Of a stretch of DNA of 64,000 nucleotides, positions 1-12,520 are shown piece by piece. Made by a program: the position numbers and the translations under genes. Every line of letters starts with the position of its first letter. Positions within the stretch are counted from its first letter, which is position 1. The notes beneath the pieces are model-generated. The model ran no database searches. It was given only the letters and a program-made list of their open reading frames with translations, and was not told the DNA's origin. Source of the DNA: Thalassotalea sp. 273M-4 (GTDB lineage: Bacteria; Pseudomonadota; Gammaproteobacteria; Enterobacterales; Alteromonadaceae); the NCBI RefSeq assembly GCF_041410465.1, contig NZ_CP166961.1, positions 682,001 through 746,000 of the forward strand, read 5' to 3'.

Positions 1-384
1 TTTTATTGACTTAACTGCGACGTTTAACGCATTGGCCATAACCAAAACCGTGGCGGCTGCTGCATCATCAAAGACATGATTGCGGCTGCTACCTTTGCCA
101 CGGGTGACATGGATATAAATCGACAGGTTACTGCCCTGATTTTTAGCTATCACTTGTGTGATAATCTCTAGCCATTGGTTATGGGTATAGGGCGACTTGA
201 TTTCAAGCCTCGACAAAGAATAATCGAGTCGTTCGAGGTGTTGCTCAAGACGAAATGGGCATTTGTTGTAAATAGGAATAACTTCGTAAACACCGTCTGC
301 AAACAAAAAACCTCGGTCAAGGACCGAGATTTTTGCGTTATCTTTAGCGATATATTCGCCATTTAAAAAAACAATGTCGTTCAT
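1..384 (-). CDS. dat: D-alanine aminotransferase, N-terminal 128 residues (cut by window edge)
   Basis: Translating the minus strand from the ATG at 384 gives an open frame of 128 codons to base 1. It begins MNDIVFLNGEYIA and contains LDRGFLFADGVYE, a sequence typical of the N-terminal domain of class IV PLP aminotransferases, then the stretch IHVTRGKGSSRNH. These match the D-alanine transaminase group better than branched-chain aminotransferases. The family makes D-glutamate or D-alanine from 2-oxo acids, feeding peptidoglycan precursors. The gene starts 29 bases after the dacA stop on the same strand, so it is probably co-transcribed with dacA; a dacA-dat order is known from Shewanella-type genomes. 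The PLP lysine lies beyond the window. Aminodeoxychorismate lyase is an alternative, less likely given the wall-gene context. Confidence 0.8.
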   Translation of the reverse strand, partial: MNDIVFLNGEYIAKDNAKISVLDRGFLFADGVYEVIPIYNKCPFRLEQHLERLDYSLSRLEIKSPYTHNQWLEIITQVIAKNQGSNLSIYIHVTRGKGSSRNHVFDDAAAATVLVMANALNVAVKSIK

Positions 385-413
385 TTTAATATGACTAGAA
401 GACCCTCTAGCGA

Positions 414-1577
414 TTATAAAAACTGCAGTTTTACGTAATCAACTAAGCGGCTAAATAGGCTGCCTTCATTTACTTCTTGTAGGGTGACAAGCGGGTACTC
501 ACCAACGGTTTCACCATCAAGTTCTAACATCACCTTACCCACAACTTCACCTTTGCTGATAGGGGCTTTTAACTGACGGTCAAGTTTGAAATTGGCTTCT
601 AAGTTTTTACGCTGACCACGAGGAATGGTGATGGTGGTATCGGTTAAAATACCTAAATCCACTTCTTTAATATCACCCATCCATACACGGTTGGTGGCAA
701 AGCTTTCACCAGCTTGATATGGGGTAATGGTTTCAAAAAAGCGAAAACCATAATTTAACAGCTTCTTGCTTTCGATCTTACGAGCTTGTTCGCTTTTTGC
801 TCCCATCACCACACTGATCAAACGCATGCCATCTTTCGTCGCACTAGTCACTAAATTATAGCCTGCTTTTGAATGGTGGCCGGTTTTTAAGCCATCAACA
901 TTCATGCTCTTGTCCCATAATAGGCTGTTGCGGTTATATTGTTTGATGTTGTTATAAGTAAATGATTTTTGCTTATAAATCTTGTACTCATTAGGTACGT
1001 CACGGATCAAAGCTTGGGCTAAAGTTGCCATATCGCGAGGGGTAGTAAAATGCTCGGTACCACTTAAACCATGTGAATTTTGAAAATTACTGCTGTGCAT
1101 TTCTAATTGTTGTGCGTAGTTGTTCATTAAATCAGCAAAAGCACTTTCACTGCCGGCAATATGCTCTGCCATGGCGACACAAGCATCGTTACCTGAGGCA
1201 ACAATAATGCCTTGGTTTAGTAACTTAACCGGTACCTCGGTGCCAACTTCAATGAACATTTTTGATGAGTCAGGAAAGTTTTTCGCCCACGCTTTTTCCG
1301 AAATCATCACTGGGTCATCTTCACTGATGTTACCGACTTGGATTTCTTTGCCTATGATGTAACTGGTCATCATTTTGGTTAAACTGGCGGGTTCTAGTTG
1401 CACATCAGCATTACCCTCGGCAATTACCTTGCCAGTGGTGTAATCCATTAATATGTATCCTTCGGCATTAATTTGCGGTGGAGAAGGAATTAAGGTGGCA
1501 GCAAAGGTAACAAAAGAGCTAGTTACCATCAGGAGGCTACCGGTAAGAGTGATCATTTTTCGTGCAAATTGAGACAT
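414..1577 (-). CDS. dacA: D-alanyl-D-alanine carboxypeptidase (PBP5/6 type)
   Basis: 387 residues, the normal length for class C low-molecular-weight penicillin-binding proteins. It removes the terminal D-Ala from peptidoglycan pentapeptides in the periplasm and so controls cross-linking. Visible: a signal peptide (about residues 1-27), the three active-site motifs SLTK at 65-68, SGN at 128-130 and KTG at 231-233, a beta-rich C-terminal domain, and a C-terminal amphipathic segment (FSRLVDYVKLQFL) of the kind that anchors PBP5 to the membrane surface. It lies downstream of rlpA in the rodA/mrdA block and upstream of dat. About 190 bases separate it from rlpA and contain two TATAAT-like hexamers on the minus strand (around 1702-1707 and 1723-1728), so it may have its own promoter. 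Confidence 0.95.
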   Translation of the reverse strand: MSQFARKMITLTGSLLMVTSSFVTFAATLIPSPPQINAEGYILMDYTTGKVIAEGNADVQLEPASLTKMMTSYIIGKEIQVGNISEDDPVMISEKAWAKNFPDSSKMFIEVGTEVPVKLLNQGIIVASGNDACVAMAEHIAGSESAFADLMNNYAQQLEMHSSNFQNSHGLSGTEHFTTPRDMATLAQALIRDVPNEYKIYKQKSFTYNNIKQYNRNSLLWDKSMNVDGLKTGHHSKAGYNLVTSATKDGMRLISVVMGAKSEQARKIESKKLLNYGFRFFETITPYQAGESFATNRVWMGDIKEVDLGILTDTTITIPRGQRKNLEANFKLDRQLKAPISKGEVVGKVMLELDGETVGEYPLVTLQEVNEGSLFSRLVDYVKLQFL

Positions 1578-1765
1578 CTTCTACCTGTATACTTAGTGTT
1601 ATAAAAAGAGTTATAAAAATTGGTTTGTTGAACGAACTTTAATCGAACATACGCTCTAAATTAGCCCGAAGAGCTAGAACTAGAGCAAAAAATTGCCGTC
1701 CATTATATCAGCATTTTCTGGCATTATAAGACCTAATTCTGCCTTTATACTGCACAGATACAAAA

Positions 1766-2686
1766 TCACTTCAAAGCGCTGGTCTGATACGCTTCGCTAT
1801 AGCCTTGAGTTTTTAGGTGGTTTAAGTGAACTTCGGTTTCATCCATGCTGTCAATTGGTCCTAATTGAACGCGATAAAGTTCATTTTTTTCAGTTAAATT
1901 AACTTGTACCGGCATTAAAAAGCGTAATGCTTTAGCCGTACTTTGGGCTAAATGCCTATCTTTGGTCACTATCACATGAATGTATTTGGCTGGATTGGCG
2001 CTGGTATTAACCGCCTCTTTTGCCGTTAATGGTTTTATATTAGAAATACCCGATATAGGTTCTAACTGGCGAGCAGCAAGCGCGACAGTACGAGCATCTA
2101 TTTCGGTTCCCTTGTTATTTAGGTGTTTAAATTGGGCAATGTTGGAGGCGGTTATAGCTTCGACTTTCACTCTCGCAGTTCCTTGCTCTAGCATCCCCAA
2201 CTTGTAAGCGGCACTGTAGGATAAATCTATTAATCGGTCTTGATGAAAAGGACCGCGATCGTTGACTCGAACAATTACTTTTTTGTTGTTGTCTAAATTG
2301 GTTACCTGCACATAGGTGGGTAGAGGTAAAGATTTATGCGCCGCGCTAAAACCATACATATCGTAGATTTCACCATTTGAGGTAAGGTGGCCATGAAATT
2401 TTTGGCCATACCACGACGCTACGCCGGTTTCTTGATAGTTTTGTGCCGAGTCTAGAACCTGATAATTAACCCCAAACACTTGATAAGGTTTATTGCCACC
2501 AGGGCTTTTAGGTTCGAGTTTCGGTAAAGGCTCAATCAATTCGCTTGATGTGGGGAATCGCTTGGGAATACTGTCGTGAGTTTGTGAATAGCGCGATGTC
2601 GTACAACCGAACATTTGGCTTAAGACAAAGAGCACACACAAGGTTTTTAAAGATGATCGTAATGAGAATGGGGTATTGTTATTCAT
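1766..2686 (-). CDS. rlpA: RlpA-family septal ring lytic transglycosylase (lipoprotein)
   Basis: 306 residues. A lipoprotein signal ends at MFGC (Cys28), suggesting outer-membrane anchoring. Residues about 87-178 form the double-psi beta-barrel domain with the family's ASWYG, TSNGE and VNDRGPF stretches, including the conserved Asp of NDRGP. Residues about 233-304 look like a SPOR domain, which binds denuded glycan at division sites. In Pseudomonas aeruginosa RlpA cleaves glycan strands lacking stem peptides; in E. coli no activity is seen, so activity here is inferred. The gene sits directly after rodA, the usual place. The lipobox has Met rather than Leu at -3, which is tolerated. Confidence 0.93.
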   Translation of the reverse strand: MNNNTPFSLRSSLKTLCVLFVLSQMFGCTTSRYSQTHDSIPKRFPTSSELIEPLPKLEPKSPGGNKPYQVFGVNYQVLDSAQNYQETGVASWYGQKFHGHLTSNGEIYDMYGFSAAHKSLPLPTYVQVTNLDNNKKVIVRVNDRGPFHQDRLIDLSYSAAYKLGMLEQGTARVKVEAITASNIAQFKHLNNKGTEIDARTVALAARQLEPISGISNIKPLTAKEAVNTSANPAKYIHVIVTKDRHLAQSTAKALRFLMPVQVNLTEKNELYRVQLGPIDSMDETEVHLNHLKTQGYSEAYQTSALK

Positions 2687-2749
2687 TATTTTTTTAGCCG
2701 TAAATTATTATAATCAACTCGAAAACATCGAACGCTTTAACGCTATCGG

Positions 2750-3865
2750 TTACCTTAGCATTCGTCTGTGGGTGCTAATGGCCATAATAACCCCAAATGA
2801 GGCCATTAATGTTACCATCGATGTGCCGCCATAACTAACCAAGGGTAAGGGCACACCAACCACAGGTAATATGCCTGATACCATACCAATATTTACGAAA
2901 ACGTAAACAAAAAAGGTCAAGGTTAGGCTACCAGCCAACAATTTGGTGAACGCATCTTGCGCTTTAATTGAGATCCAAAGACCGCGACCCACAATAAATA
3001 GGTAAATCAACAGTAACGCAATAACCCCAATTAAACCAAACTCTTCGCTAAATACCGCAAAAATAAAATCGGTGTGCCGTTCTGGTAAAAACTCCAATTG
3101 CGATTGGGTGCCTTGTAACCATCCTTTGCCATGTATGCCACCCGAGCCGATGGCTATTTTTGATTGAATAATATGATAGCCTGAGCCCAGCGGATCTTCT
3201 TCTGGATTTAAAAAGGTCAATACCCGTTGTTTTTGATAATCTCGCATCAAAAACATCCATAATATGGGCATAAAGGCCGAGATAAGAGCGGCCGAAACGC
3301 CAATTAACTTCCAACTGGCACCAGCCAAAAACAACACAAAGATACCAGAACTTGCCACCAATAATGAGGTACCTAAATCGGGTTGTTTGGCGATCATTAA
3401 CGTTGGTAGCATCACGATACAAAAAGCAAAGACGATATATTTGGTCCGGGTTGGCATGTCGTAACGACTGATAAACCAGGCTATGGTCATTGGCATCACA
3501 AGCTTCATGATTTCAGACGGTTGAAACTTCATAAAACCTAAATCAAGCCAGCGTTGAGCGCCTTTGCCAACGTGGCCAAATAGCAATACCGCAAGCAGCA
3601 ATAGTAAGCCTAGAATAAAGCCAAAAACCGCCCAGCGTTGGTAATAACTCGGCGGAATTTGGGCAATAACAAACATCACCACTAGGCCTATGCCTAGACG
3701 AATCACTTGGCGCGTGACTAACGCCATGTCTTGACCTCCAGCACTGTAAATAACAAACAGGCCTAAAGTCATCAATACCAACAACGCTGACAACAAGGGC
3801 CAGTCGATGTGCAGAGTTTCAAAAATGGTCTTTTGTTTGGCTCGATCGTAAGATCCGTGCTGCAT
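2750..3865 (-). CDS. rodA: Rod-shape peptidoglycan glycosyltransferase RodA
   Basis: 371 residues, almost entirely hydrophobic, with about ten membrane segments; a SEDS-family protein. RodA polymerises lipid II into glycan strands in the elongasome with its partner transpeptidase PBP2, whose gene lies immediately upstream (26-base gap). The family signatures are visible: GKGAQRWLDLG after the second hairpin, FQPSEIMKL, and near the C-terminus GVPLPLVSYGGTS. The conserved Asp of the large periplasmic loop falls in the region FLPERHTDFIF. Length and order (mrdA-rodA-rlpA-dacA) are normal. Confidence 0.96.
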   Translation of the reverse strand: MQHGSYDRAKQKTIFETLHIDWPLLSALLVLMTLGLFVIYSAGGQDMALVTRQVIRLGIGLVVMFVIAQIPPSYYQRWAVFGFILGLLLLLAVLLFGHVGKGAQRWLDLGFMKFQPSEIMKLVMPMTIAWFISRYDMPTRTKYIVFAFCIVMLPTLMIAKQPDLGTSLLVASSGIFVLFLAGASWKLIGVSAALISAFMPILWMFLMRDYQKQRVLTFLNPEEDPLGSGYHIIQSKIAIGSGGIHGKGWLQGTQSQLEFLPERHTDFIFAVFSEEFGLIGVIALLLIYLFIVGRGLWISIKAQDAFTKLLAGSLTLTFFVYVFVNIGMVSGILPVVGVPLPLVSYGGTSMVTLMASFGVIMAISTHRRMLR

Positions 3866-3891
3866 GGCTCAATTACTCACTTAATACTAAT

Positions 3892-5814
3892 TTACTGTTG
3901 GCTCAAAAGTTTTCTGTTAGCAAAATACTGATCCATGATTTGCCTTGCGACCGGACCTGCATTTGAACCACCACCACCAACAGCAACGTTTTCGATGGCT
4001 ACCGCGACCACTATTTCGGGCTTGTCATAGGGGGCAAATGCAATAAACATCGCATTATCACGTTTTCTTTCTGCAATTTTACTGGCGTCATAATCGGCAT
4101 CTTGAGCTCGACCAACCACCTCTCCTGTACCAGACTTTCCGGCAGCATCGTAATCGGTATCCTTAAACGCACCAAACCCAGTACCCGCAGGATTGCGCAC
4201 GGTTTTATGCATGGCTTTTAAAATGGTATTCCAATGCTTATTATTTTGCAGTTGCACCGGTTTTTTTTCGACAACGTGATATGGCGTAATGACTTCATCA
4301 AAAATATAGCTTTCACTGACCGCCGTACTGGCGCTGGTGTACGTTTTTTCATGCATGGCAGCCAATAAATGGGGTTGTTTGACCTCCCCTTTGTTAATTA
4401 AAATCGATGTGGCTTGGGCAAGCTGCATCGGGGTAACGGTCCAATACCCTTGACCGATACCTATATTGACGGTATCACCATGGTACCAAGGCTGATTATA
4501 TCGGGCCCGTTTCCAACCTCGACTTGGCAAAACGCCAATGCTTTCTTCATAAATGTCGATACCGGTTGATTCACCAAAGCCAAATGAGGCCATTAAATCT
4601 GAAATTTTATCGATACCGACTTTATAAGCCAGATCATAAAAATAGGTATTACAAGAGCGCATGATTGCTTCTTCGAGGTTAACCCAGCCATGGCCCCATT
4701 TTAAATGGTCACGATACTTACGAGTGCCATTTGTTAATTTAAAAAAGCCGGGATCCCAAAGCTTGGTTGAGGGGGTAATAATGTGCTCATCTAACCCTAA
4801 AAGCCCTAAAAATGGCTTAATTGTAGACGCTGGCGGATACGTGCCTTTGGTCGCCCGGTTAATCAACGGGCGATCGCTATTTTGCAGCTTTTTATAATTT
4901 GTAGAAGAGATCCCGTGAACAAATAAATTACCGTCATAACTTGGGTTTGAATACAAGGCTAAAACGCCACCATCACGAGGGTCGATTGCGACAACGGCGC
5001 CACGTTTACCTGATAACGCGCGTTTGGCAATCATTTGTAATTCAATATCTAGGGTTAGGGTGATATCTTTGCCTGGTTTTGCTGGGGTGTAATCAAGCGT
5101 TCTTAATATTCGACCTTGATTATTTACTTCAACTTCTTGTGAACCAATGGTGCCGTGTAAAATATCTTCATAGTATTTTTCAAGCCCTAATTTACCTATA
5201 TCACGCGTGGCTTTGTAGTTTTCGCTGTTTCCCTGTCTTTCAATATTGATTAAATCGTCACGATTGATCTTTGCAACATAACCAAGAGAATGGGTGGTTA
5301 AATCACCAAACGGGTAATATCGTTTTAAGCGTGCATCAACAAAAACCCCTGGAAATAAATGTTGGTTCACAGAAAAACGAGCGACTTGCTCGTCGTTTAA
5401 TCGAGTGATCAATTCAATGGGTTTAAAACGGCGAGTTTCACGGCGTGTTTTTTGAAAATCCGCTATTTGCTCATCGGTTATGTCTATTATTTTACTCAGC
5501 TCGGTGAGCGTTTTGTCGATGTCTTTAACATCTTCAGGAATAATGGAAAGGCTATATACCGGTTTATTTTCGGCGAGTAGGACACCATTGCGGTCATAAA
5601 TCAATCCCCGATTGGGGGCGACGGGTAACAGTTTTATTCGGTTTTCGTTCGAACGGGTCTGATATTTTTCAAATGATTCTACCTCTAGGTAGTAAACATT
5701 GTTAAATAAAATCAAAATCATCGCAATTACCCCAATAAACGTTATTAGGGTTCTGCGAGCAAATAAATTTGCCTCCGCCGAGTGATTACGTATGGTGACT
5801 CGTTTTTTTACCAC
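3892..5814 (-). CDS. mrdA: Penicillin-binding protein 2 (elongation transpeptidase)
   Basis: 640 residues, class B PBP. One N-terminal membrane helix (about 21-44) is followed by a pedestal domain beginning with the NRGLIYDRNG motif near 68-77, then the transpeptidase domain with STIK at 330-333 (acylated serine 330), SCN at 387-389 and KSGT at 560-563. It cross-links lateral-wall peptidoglycan together with RodA. The stop of the upstream rlmH frame lies 6 bases before this ATG, so the genes are tightly packed. The C-terminus carries a glycine run (AVGGGGSNAGPVAR), as in other PBP2 proteins. Confidence 0.97.
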   Translation of the reverse strand: MVKKRVTIRNHSAEANLFARRTLITFIGVIAMILILFNNVYYLEVESFEKYQTRSNENRIKLLPVAPNRGLIYDRNGVLLAENKPVYSLSIIPEDVKDIDKTLTELSKIIDITDEQIADFQKTRRETRRFKPIELITRLNDEQVARFSVNQHLFPGVFVDARLKRYYPFGDLTTHSLGYVAKINRDDLINIERQGNSENYKATRDIGKLGLEKYYEDILHGTIGSQEVEVNNQGRILRTLDYTPAKPGKDITLTLDIELQMIAKRALSGKRGAVVAIDPRDGGVLALYSNPSYDGNLFVHGISSTNYKKLQNSDRPLINRATKGTYPPASTIKPFLGLLGLDEHIITPSTKLWDPGFFKLTNGTRKYRDHLKWGHGWVNLEEAIMRSCNTYFYDLAYKVGIDKISDLMASFGFGESTGIDIYEESIGVLPSRGWKRARYNQPWYHGDTVNIGIGQGYWTVTPMQLAQATSILINKGEVKQPHLLAAMHEKTYTSASTAVSESYIFDEVITPYHVVEKKPVQLQNNKHWNTILKAMHKTVRNPAGTGFGAFKDTDYDAAGKSGTGEVVGRAQDADYDASKIAERKRDNAMFIAFAPYDKPEIVVAVAIENVAVGGGGSNAGPVARQIMDQYFANRKLLSQQ

Positions 5815-5820
5815 CTTAAA

Positions 5821-6291
5821 CTACTCCCGGTGATATGGATGGTTATTATTAATACTCCAAGCACGGTATAAACTCTCTGCAACCATAATACGAACCATTG
5901 GGTGTGGTAAGGTTAGAGGCGATAAAGACCACTTTTGTTCCGATGCTTTAATACAAGCTGGCGCTAGACCTTCTGGTCCGCCAACCAATAAGGACACATC
6001 ACGGCCATCCATCTGCCATTTTTCGAGCTGAACGGCCAATTGTGGCGTAGTCCAAGGTTTCCCCTCTACCTCGAGGGTCACTATGCGGTTGCCTTTAGGC
6101 ACAGCCGCCAGAGTTTGTTCGCCTTCTTTTTCGAGAATCCGAGCGATATCGGCATTCTTACCCCGTTTACCTGGAGTAATTTCAATTAAATCAAAGGTTA
6201 AATCTCTTGGGAAACGTCGACTATATTCTTCAAAACCTTTGGCTATCCAACTCGGCATTTTGTTGCCGACGGCAATTAGGGTAAGACGCAT
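5821..6291 (-). CDS. rlmH: 23S rRNA (pseudouridine1915-N3)-methyltransferase
   Basis: 156 residues, the standard size of the SPOUT methyltransferase RlmH. It methylates pseudouridine 1915 in helix 69 of 23S rRNA on the assembled ribosome, using S-adenosylmethionine. Family features seen: the start [15 protein letters not shown], the cofactor-knot stretch LLVGGPEG, then [15 protein letters not shown] and the C-terminal [15 protein letters not shown] that completes the active site. It lies between rsfS (13-base gap) and mrdA, the usual gammaproteobacterial order. Confidence 0.97.
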   Translation of the reverse strand: MRLTLIAVGNKMPSWIAKGFEEYSRRFPRDLTFDLIEITPGKRGKNADIARILEKEGEQTLAAVPKGNRIVTLEVEGKPWTTPQLAVQLEKWQMDGRDVSLLVGGPEGLAPACIKASEQKWSLSPLTLPHPMVRIMVAESLYRAWSINNNHPYHRE

Positions 6292-6303
6292 AATAAGGTG
6301 TTC

Positions 6304-6621
6304 TTAAGCCCAAAGTTTTTCTAATTGATATAAATCGCGAATATCATCGGTCATCACATGAACAACCACATCGCCCAAGTCAATTAGACCCCATTCACCA
6401 ACGTCGGCCCCTTCAATACCAAGGATTTCAATGTTTTCTTTTTTGGCTTCGGTATTGATGTTTTCGGCGATAGAGCGAACGTGACGAGATGAATTACCTG
6501 AGCAGATGATCATACAATCGGTAAAGCTGGCTTTATCTGTCACGTCAAGGGTGACAATGTCTCTGGCTTTGATGTCTTCTAATTTTGTTTGTACAAATTC
6601 AACTAATTGTTCAGTTTGCAA
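6304..6621 (-). CDS. rsfS: Ribosomal silencing factor RsfS
   Basis: 105 residues of the DUF143 family. RsfS binds ribosomal protein uL14 on the free 50S subunit and blocks joining with 30S when nutrients are scarce. The sequence contains the conserved stretches SFTDCMIICSG and ILGIEGADVGEWGLIDLGDVVVHVM. It is followed by rlmH and preceded by nadD, as in E. coli. Nothing is unusual. Confidence 0.96.
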   Translation of the reverse strand: MQTEQLVEFVQTKLEDIKARDIVTLDVTDKASFTDCMIICSGNSSRHVRSIAENINTEAKKENIEILGIEGADVGEWGLIDLGDVVVHVMTDDIRDLYQLEKLWA

Positions 6622-6689
6622 GTGTGCTTTCCTCTGCAGAATTAACGGATAAAATTGCTTTTACAACCTGTTATTCTACAACAGTCGAG

Positions 6690-7340
6690 TCATTTAGCAT
6701 ACAGCTTGTTGCGTTTTATATAATCAAAAACCCGTTCTGGGACGAATAAGTTGGCCTCGTTGCTTGAATATAGCTTTTGTCTAATTTCAGTCGAAGAGAT
6801 ATCAATTTGTGAGGTTTGAGCAAGGTATATTTTGCCATTTGGCAAGTGGAACAAATCGTCTCTATTGCGAGTAAGTCGGCCTTGATAAAAAGCAGAGCTA
6901 AGCTGGTCGCTGTTATAACCTGGGCGAGTGGTGACGACAAAATGGCACAACTCAAGTAACTTCTCAGCTTGATACCAGCGCTCTAATGTTAATAACGAGT
7001 CGGTGCCAATAAAAAACAGTAAAGTGCTATTGGGGTATTGCGCTTTGTATTCTTGTAACGTGAGCAAGGTATACGAAGGACTATTGCGTCTTAACTCTCG
7101 ATCATCTAAAGCGAAGATGGGGTATTGTAAACAGACTTCTTCTACCATTTCTTTACGCTGTTCACTATTGGCCGAAGGTGTGCCTTTATGTGGAGGAATG
7201 TTGGCTGGTAATAAAAAAACCTTGTTTAAACGCAGTTGTGCAGCGACTTCTAAAATGGGTTGAATATGACCTTGATGAATGGGGTCAAAAGTGCCCCCAA
7301 AAATTCCAATAACGTCAGCGTTTGTCGGTTGCTCTGACAT
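6690..7340 (-). CDS. nadD: Nicotinate-nucleotide adenylyltransferase
   Basis: 216 residues. NadD joins nicotinate mononucleotide with ATP to give deamido-NAD, a late step of NAD synthesis. The nucleotidyltransferase signature GGTFDPIHQGH is at residues 15-25 (the HxGH pair is His22 and His25), and the C-terminal ISSTEIRQ motif that binds ATP phosphates is present. Located between holA and rsfS, the standard order. The start ATG at 7340 leaves a 44-base gap to the holA stop. Confidence 0.96.
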   Translation of the reverse strand: MSEQPTNADVIGIFGGTFDPIHQGHIQPILEVAAQLRLNKVFLLPANIPPHKGTPSANSEQRKEMVEEVCLQYPIFALDDRELRRNSPSYTLLTLQEYKAQYPNSTLLFFIGTDSLLTLERWYQAEKLLELCHFVVTTRPGYNSDQLSSAFYQGRLTRNRDDLFHLPNGKIYLAQTSQIDISSTEIRQKLYSSNEANLFVPERVFDYIKRNKLYAK

Positions 7341-7384
7341 GATGTTCCTTACCAGATGTTATCACGATTTTTATTTAAAATTTT

Positions 7385-8437
7385 TTAAGCTAATTCATCA
7401 AGGGGAAATAATTGCGTTACATCACCATGGTATAGGCTCATGCACACGTCTAGCAATAATAAGTAATCGTCAAAGTCACTGCTGGTTTTGGTTAATAAAT
7501 CAATTTTAGCTAAGCGTTGTTTGGCAATTTTTATATGCTCTGGCCGGATTGATTGTAATGCGTGTTGGTATAACGGTTTTTTCTTATCCCAAACCTTGTG
7601 TTCTTTGTACACATCCGCCCAGGTCATGCCTTGCGCTAATTGCTGTTGCATTTTTCCGAGTTGAGTTAATTCTTTGTGCAAGATCCAAATCACTTGGGCA
7701 CTGGCATTGCCCTCATTTTTTAATTGGCTAAGCATGTCGGCAACTTGATGTAAGTGACCACCAAGAAGCGCGTCGACCAGCTGAAATGGGGTGAACTTGG
7801 CTTGTCTGATCAGTAATTTTTCCAGAGTTTGCGCACTGATCGTTTGGTTGTTGAATAATATGGTCAGTTTTTGTAGCTCTTGTGCAAGCGCCGGAGCATT
7901 GCCACTAAAAAAATCCAACAGCATGGTTTGTGCTTGTGGGCTGACTTTTAGGTTAAATTGCTGACACTGTTGATTTAACCAAATTTGCAGTGACTTACCT
8001 TCAAGTTCATATAATGGAATATAACAACCGATTTTTTCTAGGCCCTTAAACCATTTCTTTCGACTTGCGGCTGAGTCCAACTTAGGGCCATGTATGAGCA
8101 ACATCACATCAAATTGCGGTTGCGAGTTAATTAAGGCAATAATATCCGCGATGATCTGGCTTGCTTGATTGTCGACTTTATTATTGACTAAATCAATTTC
8201 AATTAACCGTTGTTCGGAAAAAAGACTCAAAGATTGATACTCAGAAAAAACCTGATTCCAATCTAATTTGTCATCATTGGTAAATCGAATAAGTTCATCA
8301 AAGCCCTGCGCTTTCGCGCTGTTTTTTATTCGGTCTAAGGCGTCATTTTTCTGCCAAATCTCATCACCAAACACCAGCCAAACAGGTAACAATGGCTGGG
8401 CGAGTTGGGTGCTAAGTTTACTGTGATAAATGCGCAT
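7385..8437 (-). CDS. holA: DNA polymerase III subunit delta
   Basis: 350 residues, near the E. coli delta length of 343. Delta opens the beta sliding clamp as part of the clamp loader. The N-terminal stretch LPVWLVFGDEIW matches the family's opening strand (LVxGDE), and the C-terminal half is helical as expected for the collar domain. There is no intact Walker A motif, as is normal for delta. The first codon follows the lptE stop directly. Identification rests on position between lptE and nadD together with these features. Confidence 0.93.
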   Translation of the reverse strand: MRIYHSKLSTQLAQPLLPVWLVFGDEIWQKNDALDRIKNSAKAQGFDELIRFTNDDKLDWNQVFSEYQSLSLFSEQRLIEIDLVNNKVDNQASQIIADIIALINSQPQFDVMLLIHGPKLDSAASRKKWFKGLEKIGCYIPLYELEGKSLQIWLNQQCQQFNLKVSPQAQTMLLDFFSGNAPALAQELQKLTILFNNQTISAQTLEKLLIRQAKFTPFQLVDALLGGHLHQVADMLSQLKNEGNASAQVIWILHKELTQLGKMQQQLAQGMTWADVYKEHKVWDKKKPLYQHALQSIRPEHIKIAKQRLAKIDLLTKTSSDFDDYLLLLDVCMSLYHGDVTQLFPLDELA

Positions 8438-8940
8438 CTAAGGTTGAATCGTCGCCAGATTTCGTAAAATTCGATTGGCAGCTTCAGCGCGCATTTCAGT
8501 GCGAAGCAAAGTCAATTCACGTGATTTCGCCAAGGCTCGGTCTGGGTTGTCTTGATAATTGCGATGCAATTCAAATTCAAACTTTTGTTGTTCTTGGCCT
8601 TCAAATATGACTTCGTAATTGACCGTATAAGTAAGTTCATATTCTGCTACCTGACCATTTTCAAATAGCGAAAGGGTGCGTCTGTCTAAACCATCGTTTA
8701 GAATACGCAGCTCGGGAATACCAGCTGCGCTCTGTTTAACAATGTGCACATTATTAATGCTAAGATGGCGCTTAACTAAACGGGTTAATTCTCCATGTAC
8801 GTCGGTTGAACTGACGTACAAGGTTGTCATGCTTTCGGGCAATAAGTAATCGCCACGCAGTTTAAACCCACAGCCAGTTAATACACTAAGAGCAATGAGT
8901 ATCAACCCGTAAGACTTTAGATAAGCAACCATTTTATTCA

Positions 8941-8941
<1 letters not shown>
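8438..8941 (-). CDS. lptE: LPS-assembly lipoprotein LptE
   Basis: 167 residues. LptE plugs the LptD barrel and helps place lipopolysaccharide in the outer leaflet. A lipoprotein signal ends at VLTGC, followed by GFKLRGDYLLP, the family's characteristic start of the mature protein (GFxLRG). Its ATG overlaps the leuS stop by one base (TAATG), so translation is probably coupled. An alternative start three codons later (MVAYLK) cannot be excluded. The leuS-lptE-holA order is conserved in gammaproteobacteria. Confidence 0.95.
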
Positions 8942-11837
<2,896 letters not shown>

Positions 11838-12350
11838 ATGAATAAGCCAAATCAACAGTATCAAAATGTTTTTGATAAAATTTCTCGCTGGTTGAAAGAG
11901 GCCTCAAAAGATGAAAAGTTATCAATTATGAATTGGGTGCACCAAGCTGATGAATACATCAAAGCAGCGGAAGATATTTCGGTTAATGAATATCAATTGT
12001 CGGTGAAAGATTTTAAGCGAGATTTATTAGGTTTTTACAAGAGTTTAAAACAAGACGCTGAACAGTCACTGTATCTTAAATCGTTGCAAGAGGGGATGTG
12101 GCAGCACCTTGCTCATATGACCGATCAATCGCAAGTTGAATGGAGCGAATTGTTAGAAGACTTTAATCATGACGGGGTCTATCAAGCCGGGGAAGTCATC
12201 GGATTTGGTCAAATTATTTGTCAACAATGTCAACACCAAATTGACATTCATCATGCGACTACCATACTGCCTTGTCCGAAATGTCAGGGCAAAACCTTTA
12301 CCCGCAAAGGATTCGATTTGCAAAATGACGACACTGACCCTCAGAGCTGA
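11838..12350 (+). CDS. ybeL: YbeL-like zinc-ribbon protein (DUF1451)
   Basis: 170 residues. The N-terminal two thirds are helical and charged; the C-terminus has a four-cysteine zinc ribbon, CQQC (IICQQCQHQ) and CPKC (LPCPKCQGK), spaced as in rubredoxin-like ribbons. E. coli ybeL (DUF1451) has the same layout and lies next to leuS, so both domain and synteny agree. Molecular function is not known. The ATG follows GATATAACAA, without a strong Shine-Dalgarno sequence. Confidence 0.8.
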   Translation: MNKPNQQYQNVFDKISRWLKEASKDEKLSIMNWVHQADEYIKAAEDISVNEYQLSVKDFKRDLLGFYKSLKQDAEQSLYLKSLQEGMWQHLAHMTDQSQVEWSELLEDFNHDGVYQAGEVIGFGQIICQQCQHQIDIHHATTILPCPKCQGKTFTRKGFDLQNDDTDPQS

Positions 12351-12451
12351 TTATAAAAGCAACTAAGCAAATTTTATCGAGAGTATGTGGCTTGTTTAAA
12401 GCATCTGTTTTGCAATTTCCTACAGGACAGGGGTACACTGACCTTGTACTA

Positions 12452-12481
12452 CTCAAATCGACTGCGTAAAACCGATTTGAG
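12452..12481 (+). repeat. Perfect 9-bp inverted repeat between ybeL-like and Lon-like genes
   Basis: CTCAAATCG at 12452-12460 and CGATTTGAG at 12473-12481 are exact complements around a 12-base loop, followed by ATTTTCCC. It may act as a weak terminator for the upstream gene or as a structure in the leader of the Lon-like gene, whose ATG is 39 bases downstream. The poor U-run makes termination uncertain. Confidence 0.45.
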
Positions 12482-12520
12482 ATTTTCCCAAGTTGATATA
12501 TGAGAAGGATCGATATCAAT